Source: Methyloceanibacter superfactus
GTDB lineage: Bacteria; Pseudomonadota; Alphaproteobacteria; Rhizobiales; Methyloligellaceae
DNA length: 64,000 nt
NCBI RefSeq assembly: GCF_001723305.1
Contig: NZ_LPWF01000033.1
Coordinates: 38,919 to 102,918, forward strand
Direction: 5' to 3'
Shown: positions 20,761 through 29,139 of the stretch, piece by piece
Numbering within the stretch: the stretch's first letter is position 1
How the letters are laid out: every line of letters starts with the position of its first letter
Notes under the pieces: generated by a model
The model's input: the letters and a program-made list of their open reading frames with translations, nothing else
Told to the model about the DNA's origin: nothing
The model's database searches: none
Made by a program: the position numbers and the translations under genes

Positions 20761-21485
20761 CGGCCAAGAAGTCGCCCGCCAAGAAAACGCCTGCAAAGAA
20801 GGCGCCTGCCAAGAAGGCCGCAAAAGCAGCGGCGGCTAAGACGCCGGCGGCGAAGGGTCCGGCCGCGAAAACGGCGCTCCCGCAACACGCGGCCGAGCCG
20901 ACGCCACCGCGCAAGCGCAGCAGCTGGGCCGTCGCGCTGCCCTTTCTCGTGTTCGCCGGACTTGCCGGGCTGTTCTTCTATGCGCTGCAGACCGGCGATC
21001 CGTCCAAGCTGCCCTCGGCGATGCTCGGCAAGCCGGTGCCCGATTTCACGCTGCTGCCGCTCGACGGGCTGAAGGCGGACGGCGGCGTGCCCGTGCAGAG
21101 TTTTGGCGCGGCCGATCTCGCCGGCGGCAAGCCCACCATCGTCAACGTGTTCGCGTCTTGGTGCGTGCCGTGCCTGCAAGAGCATCCGATGCTCATGGCG
21201 CTCGCCAACGACACCGATGTCCGCCTCTACGGCATCAACTACAAGGACGACCCCGCCTCGGCCCGGCGCTTCCTCGGCCGCTACGGCAATCCCTTCGACC
21301 GTGTCGGCACCGATGCGTCCGGCCGGGTGGCGATCGATTTCGGCGTCTATGGCGTGCCGGAGACCTATGTGATCTCCGGCGACGGCAAGATCGCCTATCG
21401 CCATGTGGGACCGCTCACCGAGCAGGCGATCAACGAGAAGATCCTGCCGCTCATGCAGCCGCCGGCGGAGACGCCGGCCGAGTGA
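20757..21485 (+). CDS. ccmG: Thiol:disulfide interchange protein CcmG/DsbE with basic N-terminal tail
   Basis: A membrane-anchored thioredoxin that reduces apocytochrome c thiols. The core has PVPDFTLLPL, NVFASWCVPCLQEHP (Cys136 and Cys139) and GVPETYVISGDGKIAYRH with the cis-Pro, all as in DsbE. Before the anchor helix (about 57-77) there is an unusual 55-residue cytoplasmic tail of AKK/PAKK repeats. CcmG proteins normally start within about ten residues of the helix. The tail continues the composition of the CcmD tail across the gene junction. ATG at 20757 overlaps the ccmD stop. Confidence 0.92.
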   Translation: MTAKKSPAKKTPAKKAPAKKAAKAAAAKTPAAKGPAAKTALPQHAAEPTPPRKRSSWAVALPFLVFAGLAGLFFYALQTGDPSKLPSAMLGKPVPDFTLLPLDGLKADGGVPVQSFGAADLAGGKPTIVNVFASWCVPCLQEHPMLMALANDTDVRLYGINYKDDPASARRFLGRYGNPFDRVGTDASGRVAIDFGVYGVPETYVISGDGKIAYRHVGPLTEQAINEKILPLMQPPAETPAE

Positions 21486-21512
21486 CGGCTGACCGCGCTC
21501 GCGAAACGGCGA

Positions 21513-21953
21513 CTACTCGTCGTCGGCGTCGGCGATCAGAATGAGAGTTTCGAGAAAATCTTGACGCTTGGCCGGCGGCAGATTGGCCAGAAGCCGCGAG
21601 TCTGCGGCGGCGGCGCTCGGCTGCGCGTCACGCAACGCCTTGGCGCCCTGGGCGCTCAGCCTGACGGCATAGGCTCTGCCGTCGTCCTTGGCGCGGCGGC
21701 GCTGAATCAAGCCGCGGCTGAGCAACCGCGCGACGATGTCGGCCAGCGTCGACCGGTCGATGCCGGTCCGGTCGACGAGTTGGGTCTGCGTCAGACCCTC
21801 CTCGTTGGACACCACCAGCAGCACGGCATACTGCCGGGGCGTCAACGCGTTGGCCCCGGCTTCATCCGCGAAGATGTCGGCGGCACGCTGCCCCGCCCGA
21901 TGCAGCAGATGCGCTGCCGAGCGATTGAGAGGATTTCCAGCCTTAACCATCAT
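21513..21953 (-). CDS. MarR family transcriptional regulator
   Basis: A winged-helix regulator of about 146 residues. The core LTPRQYAVLLVVSNEEGLTQ, TGIDRSTLADIVARLLSRGL (recognition helix) and RRRAKDDGRAYAVRLSAQGA (wing) is standard MarR. MarR dimers usually repress a neighbouring efflux, detoxification or aromatic-compound gene, but no such partner adjoins it here. I place the start at MVKAGNPLNRSAAH, within the methionine cluster near 21953; a longer form starting at 21977 is possible. Convergent with ccmG. Confidence 0.85.
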   Translation of the reverse strand: MMVKAGNPLNRSAAHLLHRAGQRAADIFADEAGANALTPRQYAVLLVVSNEEGLTQTQLVDRTGIDRSTLADIVARLLSRGLIQRRRAKDDGRAYAVRLSAQGAKALRDAQPSAAAADSRLLANLPPAKRQDFLETLILIADADDE

Positions 21954-22196
21954 CCGCACGCTGCCAATCTCACGCAAAGCGTGTAGGCGAACTGAACTGC
22001 CTAGCGTTTTCGGGCCTTGCGGGCATTTCTTTTACAACCGGAAATCGCAATCAGCAAACGACTGGTTGAAAGATTGTCCTCGCGCGGCATTACTCGACAT
22101 GACCAACGGGTCGAGGTGTCATATCGGAGGGAGCCGTTCCGCATACAAGCAGACGATCGGGGAATGATTGGCGATAACCTTAAGCAGACAAGCCTG

Positions 22197-22838
22197 CTAC
22201 TTGGGGGCCTCATCTTCGGAGAGACCATAGCGTTGCATCAATGGGACCTGAGCCATGGCGAACAGGAAGGTAATCGGTAGGAAGCCGAACGCTTTGAAGC
22301 TGACCCAGGTGTCGGTCGAGAAGTTCCGCCACACGAACTCGTTGAGCACCGCCATGGCCAAGAAGAACACAGCCCAGCGTACGGTCAGCTTGCGCCAGCC
22401 TTCGTCGGTGAGGTTGAACACCGGGCCGAACAGCAGCTCGAGCACGGGCTTGCGCATGAGCAGGCCACCTAGGAGCAGCACCGCGAACATCGTGTAGACG
22501 ATGGTCGGCTTGAGCTTGATGAAGGTGTCGTCGTGCAGATAGAGCGTGAGCCCCCCGAAGGCGAGCACGATCACCGCGCTGACCAGCGGCATCACCGGCA
22601 CTTTGTGATAGCGCCACCAAGCGAAGCCGAGGGATAGCACGGTCGCCACCATGAAGGCGGCGGTGCCGGCATAGATCCCGGCGGCGGCATTCGTTCCGAA
22701 GAAGACGAGCAGCGGCCCGATTTCGATGATGAGCTTGGCGACGACGGACTGCGCCGGCTCGACCGGCTTGTTGTCCGCGGTCATCTTATCGCCGGCAGCC
22801 ATATTGGCCGGCGGCTCCGTCTCAGGCTGCGGCTTCAT
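22197..22838 (-). CDS. Septation protein A / inner membrane protein YciB
   Basis: A polytopic membrane protein of the YciB/IspA family, needed in some bacteria for normal septation and envelope synthesis. After a hydrophilic 30-residue start come five helices with the family motifs LIIEIGPLLVFFGTNAA, GWRKLTVRWAVFFLAMAVLN and EFVWRNFSTDTWVSFKAFGF. The start at 22838 (MKPQPETEPP) has AGGA upstream and overlaps the end of ftsY by 17 bp; this agrees better with the family than the longer frame start at 22883. Co-transcribed with mtaB-ftsY by spacing. Confidence 0.88.
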   Translation of the reverse strand: MKPQPETEPPANMAAGDKMTADNKPVEPAQSVVAKLIIEIGPLLVFFGTNAAAGIYAGTAAFMVATVLSLGFAWWRYHKVPVMPLVSAVIVLAFGGLTLYLHDDTFIKLKPTIVYTMFAVLLLGGLLMRKPVLELLFGPVFNLTDEGWRKLTVRWAVFFLAMAVLNEFVWRNFSTDTWVSFKAFGFLPITFLFAMAQVPLMQRYGLSEDEAPK

Positions 22839-23790
22839 TTTCACGTCCTGCCCCGGCGATGGCCCGGGCGAAATCATGGGCATCGAACGGCTCGAAATCC
22901 TCGATACCTTCGCCGATGCCGATGGCGTTGATGGGTAGCCCGAAGCGTTCGGCGATAGCCACGAGAATGCCGCCCCGCGCGGTGCCGTCGAGCTTGGTCA
23001 CGACCAGGTTAGTCACCCCGGCGATCTCCTGGAAAATCTGCACCTGATTGATCGCGTTCTGCCCGGTGGTGGCGTCGAGCACCAGCACGACGCTGTGCGG
23101 CGCATTCGCGTCGAGCTTCTTCAACACGCGCACGATCTTGGCGAGCTCGTCCATGAGGTCGCCCTTGTTCTGTAGCCGCCCGGCCGTGTCGATAAGCAGC
23201 ACGTCGCGCCCTTCGGCTTTGGCGCGCTCCAGCGCCTCATAGGCGACGCCGGCGGGATCGGCCCCCACATCCTTGGCGACCACCTCGGCGCCGACGCGGC
23301 CGCCCCAGATCTTGAGCTGATCGATGGCCGCGGCGCGGAACGTATCGGCGGCGGCGAGCATGACCCGCTTGCCGTCGTTATCGAACTGGTGCGCCAGCTT
23401 GCCGATGGTGGTGGTCTTGCCGGTGCCGTTGACGCCGACGACGAGGATCACGTGGGGCTTAGCGCTCGCCTCGAGCGTGAAGGCTTGCGCCACCGGCTCC
23501 AGCACGCGCGCCACCTCGGTGGCCAAGACGCTGCGCACGTCCTCCGCCGTCAGTCCTTTGTCGTAGCGGCCTTTGGAGATTGCTTCACGCACATGGTCTG
23601 CCATGGCCATGCCGAGATCGGCCCTGAGCAGCACCTCCTCCAGCTCGTCGAGCGTTTCCTCGTCGAGCTTCCGCTTGGTGAGCACGCCGGCGATATTTTC
23701 CGTGAGCGAGTTCGACGTACGGGAGAGGCCGGCTTTGAGCTGCGCGAACCAGCTCCGCTTGGACTCGGGCGGCGCGATCTTCTCGCTCAC
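22822..23790 (-). CDS. ftsY: Signal recognition particle receptor FtsY
   Basis: SRP receptor GTPase of 322 residues that docks Ffh-ribosome complexes at the membrane. The NG domain is complete: G1 VGVNGTGKTTTIGKLAHQF, G3 DTAGRLQNKGDLMDEL, G4 TKLDGTARGG. The N-terminal acidic A domain found in E. coli is nearly absent, leaving only about 25 residues, as in many alphaproteobacteria. The start overlaps the mtaB stop by 4 bp. Its partner ffh is in the same window, with the same GTPase motifs, at about 29 kb. Confidence 0.95.
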   Translation of the reverse strand: MSEKIAPPESKRSWFAQLKAGLSRTSNSLTENIAGVLTKRKLDEETLDELEEVLLRADLGMAMADHVREAISKGRYDKGLTAEDVRSVLATEVARVLEPVAQAFTLEASAKPHVILVVGVNGTGKTTTIGKLAHQFDNDGKRVMLAAADTFRAAAIDQLKIWGGRVGAEVVAKDVGADPAGVAYEALERAKAEGRDVLLIDTAGRLQNKGDLMDELAKIVRVLKKLDANAPHSVVLVLDATTGQNAINQVQIFQEIAGVTNLVVTKLDGTARGGILVAIAERFGLPINAIGIGEGIEDFEPFDAHDFARAIAGAGRENEAAA

Positions 23791-25043
23791 GATGCCGTCT
23801 CCGCCAGCAGCGCCGCGCCGTCGTCGCCGGAGACCACCGCGTCAATCAGGGCGCCGGCTTCCGCGCAAGTCTCGAGCTTGACCGGCGTGAAGTCCGCCGA
23901 GCGGCCATGGGCCTCGTTCTCCATGAGCACCTGGATACGCCGGCCGCGCGCGCCTTCGAGATGGTTCTTCAGTGCGGCGACGCCCTTGGCGCGCAGGTCG
24001 GCGGCGCGGCGCGTCACCACTGCGCCGTTCACCTGCGGCATCCGCGCGGCGGGCGTGCCCTCGCGCGCCGAGAAGGGGAACACATGCAGGAAGGTGAGGC
24101 CGCAATCGTCCACCAGCGACAGCGAGTTCGCGAACATCGCCTCGGTCTCGGTGGGGAAGCCGGCGATGATGTCGGCCGCGAACACCATGTCGGGACGCGC
24201 CTTGCGCATGGCTTCGCAGAATGCGACCGAGTCGGCGCGGGCATGGCGCCGCTTCATGCGCTTCAAGGTGAGATCGTCGCCCGCCTGTAGCGACAAATGC
24301 AGATGCGGCATCAGCCGCTCTTCCTCGGCGATCGCGGCGATCAGCGCCGGGTCGGCCTCGACGGAATCGATGGAGGAAATGCGCAAGCGGGGCAGCTCCG
24401 GCACGAGCTTGAGCACGGAGCGGACGAGCTTGCCGAGCGTCATGTCGCCGGGCAGGTCCGCGCCATAGGCCGTCATGTCGACGCCGGTCAGCACGATCTC
24501 GGCGTAGCCGTTCTCCACGAGGCGCCGGACTTGCGCCACCACCTCGCCCGCCGGCACCGAGCGCGAGTTGCCCCGCCCGAACGGGATGATGCAGAAGGTG
24601 CAGCGATGGTCGCAGCCGTTCTGGATCTGCACATAGGCCCGCGCGCGATTGCCGAAGCCCTCGATGAGATGACCGGCGGTCTCCGTCACCGACATGATGT
24701 CGTTGACCGCGACCTTCTCGGTGTCTTCGACACAAAGCCCTTGGAAGGTCCGGGCTTGCATCTTCTCTTGATTGCCGATGACGCGGTCGACCTCGTCCAT
24801 GGCGGCGAAGCGGTCGGGATCGATCTGCGCCGCGCAGCCCGTCACCACCGATCTTGCGCCCGGCGCGTCGCGCCGCGCCTTGCGGATCGCTTGGCGCGCC
24901 TGGCGCACGGCTTCCGCCGTCACCGCGCAGGTGTTGACGATCACCGCGTCGCCGACGCCGGCGGCCTTCGCATGCTCGCGCATGACCTCGGACTCGTAGG
25001 CGTTGAGCCTGCAACCGAAGGTGATGATCTCGATATCCGACAT
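23787..25043 (-). CDS. mtaB: tRNA t6A37 methylthiotransferase MtaB
   Basis: A radical-SAM methylthiotransferase of 418 residues that makes ms2t6A37 in ANN-decoding tRNAs. The N-terminal UPF0004 domain has its cluster cysteines at 11, 39 and 70. The radical SAM triad is GCDHRCTFC (Cys144, 148, 151), followed by IIPFGRGNSRSVP, and a TRAM-like C-terminal region is present. The start motif ITFGCRLNAYESEVM is typical of MtaB rather than MiaB or RimO. It follows dapF by 33 bp and overlaps ftsY. In Rhizobiales dapF-mtaB-ftsY is a common order. Confidence 0.93.
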   Translation of the reverse strand: MSDIEIITFGCRLNAYESEVMREHAKAAGVGDAVIVNTCAVTAEAVRQARQAIRKARRDAPGARSVVTGCAAQIDPDRFAAMDEVDRVIGNQEKMQARTFQGLCVEDTEKVAVNDIMSVTETAGHLIEGFGNRARAYVQIQNGCDHRCTFCIIPFGRGNSRSVPAGEVVAQVRRLVENGYAEIVLTGVDMTAYGADLPGDMTLGKLVRSVLKLVPELPRLRISSIDSVEADPALIAAIAEEERLMPHLHLSLQAGDDLTLKRMKRRHARADSVAFCEAMRKARPDMVFAADIIAGFPTETEAMFANSLSLVDDCGLTFLHVFPFSAREGTPAARMPQVNGAVVTRRAADLRAKGVAALKNHLEGARGRRIQVLMENEAHGRSADFTPVKLETCAEAGALIDAVVSGDDGAALLAETAS

Positions 25044-25076
25044 AAGGCGGCTTCTAACACGAATTGCTGAAAGGAG

Positions 25077-25913
25077 TCAGACCCCTGCGCCCGCAAGCAG
25101 GCCTTCGGGCAAGGTGCCCTCGAAGTCGAGCGCATAAGGCCCGGTCATCAGCACATGGCCGTCCGCCTCGCGCCATTCGATGACGAGGTCGCCACCTGGG
25201 AGGCTCACTTTGACCTTGCGGCCGGTGAGCTCGCGCCGGATAGCCGCCACGGCGGAGGCGCAGGCCGCGGTGCCGCAGGCGCGCGTCAGCCCGGCGCCGC
25301 GCTCCCAGGTGCGGATCTTGAGATGTCCGGGCGACAGCACCTGCACCAGCGAGATATTGGCGCGCTCGGGAAACAGCGGGTGATGCTCCAGCATCGACCC
25401 GATCCGGCCGAGGTCGATCGCCTCGACGTCGTCCACGAAGAACAGCGCATGCGGGTTGCCCACATTGACCACGGCCGGCGAATGCATCACCGGGGCATCG
25501 ATGGGCCCGGCCTGGAGCTCGATGCGGCGCGTGTCGTGGAACGGCTCGGCGAGCGGAATTTCGTTCCAGGCGAGCCGAGGCACGCCCATGTCGATGGTGA
25601 CTTGGTTGTCGCTGCCGACCAGCGCGCCGAGCACCTGATCCTCGGTCTCGATGGAGACCTGAGGCCGGCCCTGCTCCGCCGCCACCAGCGCCGCCACGCA
25701 GCGCGCGGCGTTGCCGCAGGCCGCCACCTCGCCGCCGTCGGCGTTCCAGATGCGCATGAACACATCGGCCTTGGTCGACGGCTCCAGCGCCACGAGCTGA
25801 TCGCAGCCGATGCCCTCTTTGCGGTCGGCGATGGCGCGGATGGCGTCGGGCACCAGCGCGAGCGCGTCCGCGCGGGCGTCCAGCACGACGAAGTCGTTGC
25901 CGAGCCCGTTCAT
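25077..25913 (-). CDS. dapF: Diaminopimelate epimerase
   Basis: Converts LL- to meso-diaminopimelate for lysine and peptidoglycan synthesis. Both catalytic cysteines are visible: AACGNAARCVA (first half) and GTAACASAVAA (second half, AxGTxAC pattern as ACGTAACA). The 278 residues start at MNGLGNDFVVLDAR, but no ribosome site precedes that ATG. Another frame begins at 25942 with MDAGAAIF, and restoring one base near 25920 joins it to RKMNGLGNDF, the usual DapF N-terminus. The true protein is therefore probably about 288 residues. Confidence 0.93.
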   Translation of the reverse strand: MNGLGNDFVVLDARADALALVPDAIRAIADRKEGIGCDQLVALEPSTKADVFMRIWNADGGEVAACGNAARCVAALVAAEQGRPQVSIETEDQVLGALVGSDNQVTIDMGVPRLAWNEIPLAEPFHDTRRIELQAGPIDAPVMHSPAVVNVGNPHALFFVDDVEAIDLGRIGSMLEHHPLFPERANISLVQVLSPGHLKIRTWERGAGLTRACGTAACASAVAAIRRELTGRKVKVSLPGGDLVIEWREADGHVLMTGPYALDFEGTLPEGLLAGAGV

Positions 25914-26004
25914 CTTGCGAAAATTGCGGCGCCCGCATCCATGACCAACCGCTCCAAAATTCCGACGCCTCTATAGCACCGCGCCCGGAAAACATCAGTC
26001 TACG

Positions 26005-27214
26005 TCACCCGGACGCGCCGAGCTTGCGCGGGATCGCCAAGAAGGCGATCAGCGACAGCCCGGCAAAGCCCGCCCCGGCGAAGAAGGTCGCGGCCGGGCC
26101 GATCGTCTCCCACAGCACGCCAGCCAGAACGCTGGCCACCAGGGCGGCGAGCCCGGTGACGAGGCCGAATACGCCGAAGGCCGTGCCCCGGAGCCGCGAC
26201 GGCGCGGCTTGCGCCACCAGCGCCGACAGCACCCCTTGCGTGAGCCCCATATGGAGGCCCCAGAGGGCGATGCCAAGGAAGACGGCGAAGAGCGACTGGC
26301 CGCGCGCCAGCAAGAGATCCGCGGCGATCAGCGCCACGAGGCCGGCGACGAGCAGCGGTCGCGCCCCGAACCGGTCCTGGAGACGCCCGGCCGATAGGCG
26401 GCGACCGCATAGACGAGGCTCATCAGCGCGATCACCGCCGGCGCCCAGGCGAGCCCCAGCCCCTGGTCGTGGGCGCGGATCACCAGGAAGCCTCGCTGAA
26501 CCGGGCCAGCGTGAACACCGTGCCGGCGCCCACCACGAGCCAGTAGAAGCGGCCGAGCCGGGCGATCTCGGCCGCCTTGATCGGCACCCGCTCCTGCTTC
26601 GCCGTGGGCGGCGGCTCCTTCACTCCGAACACCAGAATGGCCACGGCGATGGCCGCCGGGATGACCGCGAACCACAGCACGGTGCGGATGTCGTCGTTGA
26701 AGGCGAGCATGAGCCCGATGGCCAAGACCGGCCCCACCGTCGCGCCGACCGTGTCGAGGGATTGGCGCAGGCCGAACGCGGCGCCCCGATTGGCGGGGTC
26801 GGTCACGTCGGCGACCAGCGCATCGCGCGGCGCTCCGCGAATGCCCTTGCCGATCCGGTCGAGGAAGCGCGCGACCGCCACGAGCCACACGGAGCTTGCA
26901 ATCGGAAACAGCGGCTTGGTGATCGCCGCCAGGCCGTAGCCCGCCACGGCGAGTGCCTTGCGGCGGCCGAGCCGGTCGGACAGCCAGCCCGAGAAGACCC
27001 GGGTAATTGAGGCGGTCGCCTCGGCGATGCCCTCCACCAGGCCGAGCACCGCGGCGCTCGCGCCCAGGCTGACCATGAGGAACAGCGGCAGCAGCCCGTG
27101 GATCAGCTCCGAGGAGATGTCCATGAACAGCGACGTGAAGCCCAGCGCCCAGACCGTCTTTGGCAAATGGGGACTCTTGGGCAGGCGCAGGCGTTGGGTC
27201 TTGTCAGCGTTCAA
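26005..27214 (-). CDS. MFS transporter, twice frameshifted
   Basis: A major facilitator of about 403 residues with twelve helices when two missing bases are restored (near 26490 and near 26395). The first part has FTSLFMDISSELIHGLLPLF and the MFS loop GWLSDRLGRRKALAVAGYGL. The middle fragment FLVIRAHDQGLGLAWAPAVI and the last part GIALWGLHMGLTQGVLSALV lie in other frames. The LGFTSLFMDxSSExI start is typical of a drug- or metabolite-efflux subgroup found in Rhizobiales. Substrate unknown. Divergent from the amidase gene. Confidence 0.8.
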
Positions 27215-27297
27215 ACCGTCCCGCCGCTCTCGAGAAGTTGCGAAGCCTTCACTTATATGGCGTTCTCCTTCATCCTCGCATAGGCAAGGAGAGCCCC

Positions 27298-28506
27298 ATG
27301 GTCTTCATCGCCGTTCCCAAGAACGACACGATCGGCGCCCTCGTTCCCCACACGCTGGAAGAGCCGATCGTGGGACGGAGCGAAGGCCCGCTTGCCGGCC
27401 TCACCTTCATGGTCAAGGACCTGTTCGCCATCAAGGGCCGCAAGGTTTCGAACGGCAATCCGGACTTCTATCACCATGCCACCCCGGCGGCCGAGACCGC
27501 CCCTGTCATCGCCCGCCTGCTGGACGCGGGCGCGAGCCTCATCGGCATCAATGTCTGCGACGAGTTCTTCTACAGCGTGCTCGGCACCAACGCCCATTAC
27601 GGCCAGCCGATCAATGTCCGCGCCGGCAACCATGTGACCGGCGGCTCGTCCTGCGGCTCGGCGGCCGCGGTGGCCGCCGCCATGTGCGACTTCGCGCTCG
27701 GCACCGACACCGGCGGCTCGATCCGCGTGCCGGCGTCCTTCTGCGGACTCGTTGGCTTGCGCCCGACCTATGGCCGCATCGACACGCGCGGCGTCACCCC
27801 CATGGCCCCGAGCTACGACACGGTGGGCTTTCTTGCGCGCGACGCCAAGCTAGCCCGCAAGCTCGGCCAATTGCTGCTCGAAGGGGAATCCGTGACCGCG
27901 CCCATCACCAGGCTGATCCTCGCCCAGGACATCGTGGGTGAGTCCGAGGCGAGCATCGACCAAGCCATGTGGGATACGCTTGACAAGCTCTTGGGCGCGA
28001 TCCCGAAACCCGAGCAAATGGAGATTGCCGGCGAGGACATCGTCGCCTGGCGCAAGGCCTTCGCCACCACCCAGGGCTTCGAGATCCAGTCGACCCTGCT
28101 GCCCTTCGTGCAGTCCCACAATGTGAACCTCGGCCCCGGCATCAAGGAGCGGTTCGAGATCGCCGCCGGGATCACCTTCGACGAGGCGGAATCGGCCCGC
28201 GCCGTCCGCGGCCAGGTCACGAAGCGCCTCAAGGAGATCGTCCAGCCGGGGACGGTCATCGTGCTGCCGACCACGCCCACCCTGCCGCCGGAGCGCGATA
28301 TTCCCGACGGCGCGTCCTTCGCCGAGTTCCGCACGCAGACCCTGCAAAGCACCTGCCTTGCCGGCCATGCGGGCCTACCGCAGATCTCGATTCCCATGGG
28401 CAAGGCCTCGGGCTGCCCGGTGGGCCTCTCATTCATCGGCTGGGAGGGCGGCGACGAGACCCTGCTCGACCTCGCCGCGACGCTGGAACTCTTTATCCGC
28501 GCTTGA
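27298..28506 (+). CDS. Amidase (amidase signature family)
   Basis: A cytosolic hydrolase of 402 residues with the Ser-cisSer-Lys triad: Lys40 in FMVKDLFAIKG, cis-Ser117 in TGGSSCGSAAAVAAA and nucleophile Ser141 in GTDTGGSIRVPASFCG. The C-terminal region holds PTTPTLPPERDIP and PQISIPMGKASGCPVGLSFI. It is shorter than GatA (about 490) and no gatB or gatC is nearby, so it is not the tRNA amidotransferase. It acts on an unknown amide. Start at ATG 27298 with AGGAGAG upstream; the frame is open further upstream but without a ribosome site. Confidence 0.88.
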   Translation: MVFIAVPKNDTIGALVPHTLEEPIVGRSEGPLAGLTFMVKDLFAIKGRKVSNGNPDFYHHATPAAETAPVIARLLDAGASLIGINVCDEFFYSVLGTNAHYGQPINVRAGNHVTGGSSCGSAAAVAAAMCDFALGTDTGGSIRVPASFCGLVGLRPTYGRIDTRGVTPMAPSYDTVGFLARDAKLARKLGQLLLEGESVTAPITRLILAQDIVGESEASIDQAMWDTLDKLLGAIPKPEQMEIAGEDIVAWRKAFATTQGFEIQSTLLPFVQSHNVNLGPGIKERFEIAAGITFDEAESARAVRGQVTKRLKEIVQPGTVIVLPTTPTLPPERDIPDGASFAEFRTQTLQSTCLAGHAGLPQISIPMGKASGCPVGLSFIGWEGGDETLLDLAATLELFIRA

Positions 28507-28600
28507 CTTAAGGGCTCCCCTCGCCGACATTCCGCCCGAAATTCAAGGCAGCTCCTAATCCGAGCCGCCGCCCTGTGTGGGGTCTCCTCTTTGGCACCTC

Positions 28601-28630
28601 GCGCTCAAGTAGCGCGAAGCGCGGTAGCGC
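28601..28630. repeat. Short palindromic repeat, copy 1 (GCGCT...AGCGC hairpin)
   Basis: Starts GCGCTCAAGTAG and ends GTAGCGC, with an inner stem GCGC-GAA-GCGC. It is enclosed by a second inverted pair, GTCTCCT...TTGG and CCAAGGAGAC, in the non-coding stretch 28507-28725. Two related copies lie near 62.4 and 62.85 kb with a different inner stem, so pairing rather than sequence is conserved. Nothing else is recognised between the amidase and the SH3 gene. Confidence 0.5.
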
Positions 28631-28725
28631 ACCAAGGAGACTAGCCAGGGGGGTCAACACCCGTCAGCGCGATGCGCCCACGGGTGCGTTTTTGCTTTGC
28701 CGATCCTCATCTCGAGGAGGAGACG

Positions 28726-29139
28726 ATGGTGACAGACCGCGACCGACGCCCCGCCGGCATCCTTGCCGCGCTCATCCTTGCCTGCCTGCCGGCGGCGAGC
28801 ATCGCCCAGCAGAGCGCCGTGCCGGTCATCGCCGGCCAGAACCCGGGCTACGACGCCTGCGGCACGGTCGGCGTGGTTCGCGGCCTCGATCCGCAAGGCG
28901 GCGACGGCTTCCTCGCCGTGCGCGCCGGCCCCTCCTCCAACTACGCCATGCTGGACAAGGTCTATAACGGCTACCTGCTCAATATCTGCGATCAGCGCGG
29001 CCAGTGGCTCGGCGTCGTCTACTCCCATGAGACCCAGGACTGCGGCGTGGGCACGCCCTGGCCCCGCGCCGCCGCCTATAACGGCCCCTGCAACTCGGGC
29101 TGGGTCTTCCGCAAATATGTGGCGGACTACGCCGGCTGA
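28726..29139 (+). CDS. Secreted SH3-like domain protein
   Basis: A 137-residue exported protein. Signal peptide AGILAALILACLPAASIA is followed by VIAGQNPGYDACGTVGVVRG and a bacterial SH3b pattern, FLAVRAGPSSNYAMLDKVYN then GYLLNICDQRGQWLGVVY, ending GWVFRKYVADYAG. Four cysteines could pair in the periplasm. SH3b modules usually bind peptidoglycan stem peptides. The start at 28726 has GAGGAGGAGA upstream. The stop overlaps the ffh start (TGATG), an odd partner for a secreted protein. Confidence 0.85.
   Translation: MVTDRDRRPAGILAALILACLPAASIAQQSAVPVIAGQNPGYDACGTVGVVRGLDPQGGDGFLAVRAGPSSNYAMLDKVYNGYLLNICDQRGQWLGVVYSHETQDCGVGTPWPRAAAYNGPCNSGWVFRKYVADYAG

Noticed and set aside
23389..24468. Long frame antisense to ftsY and mtaB
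   Set aside because: Lies fully within two certain genes and has no domain or ribosome site.
27298..28506. Amidase as GatA of the tRNA amidotransferase
   Set aside because: About 90 residues shorter than GatA, with no gatB or gatC near and a different C-terminus.
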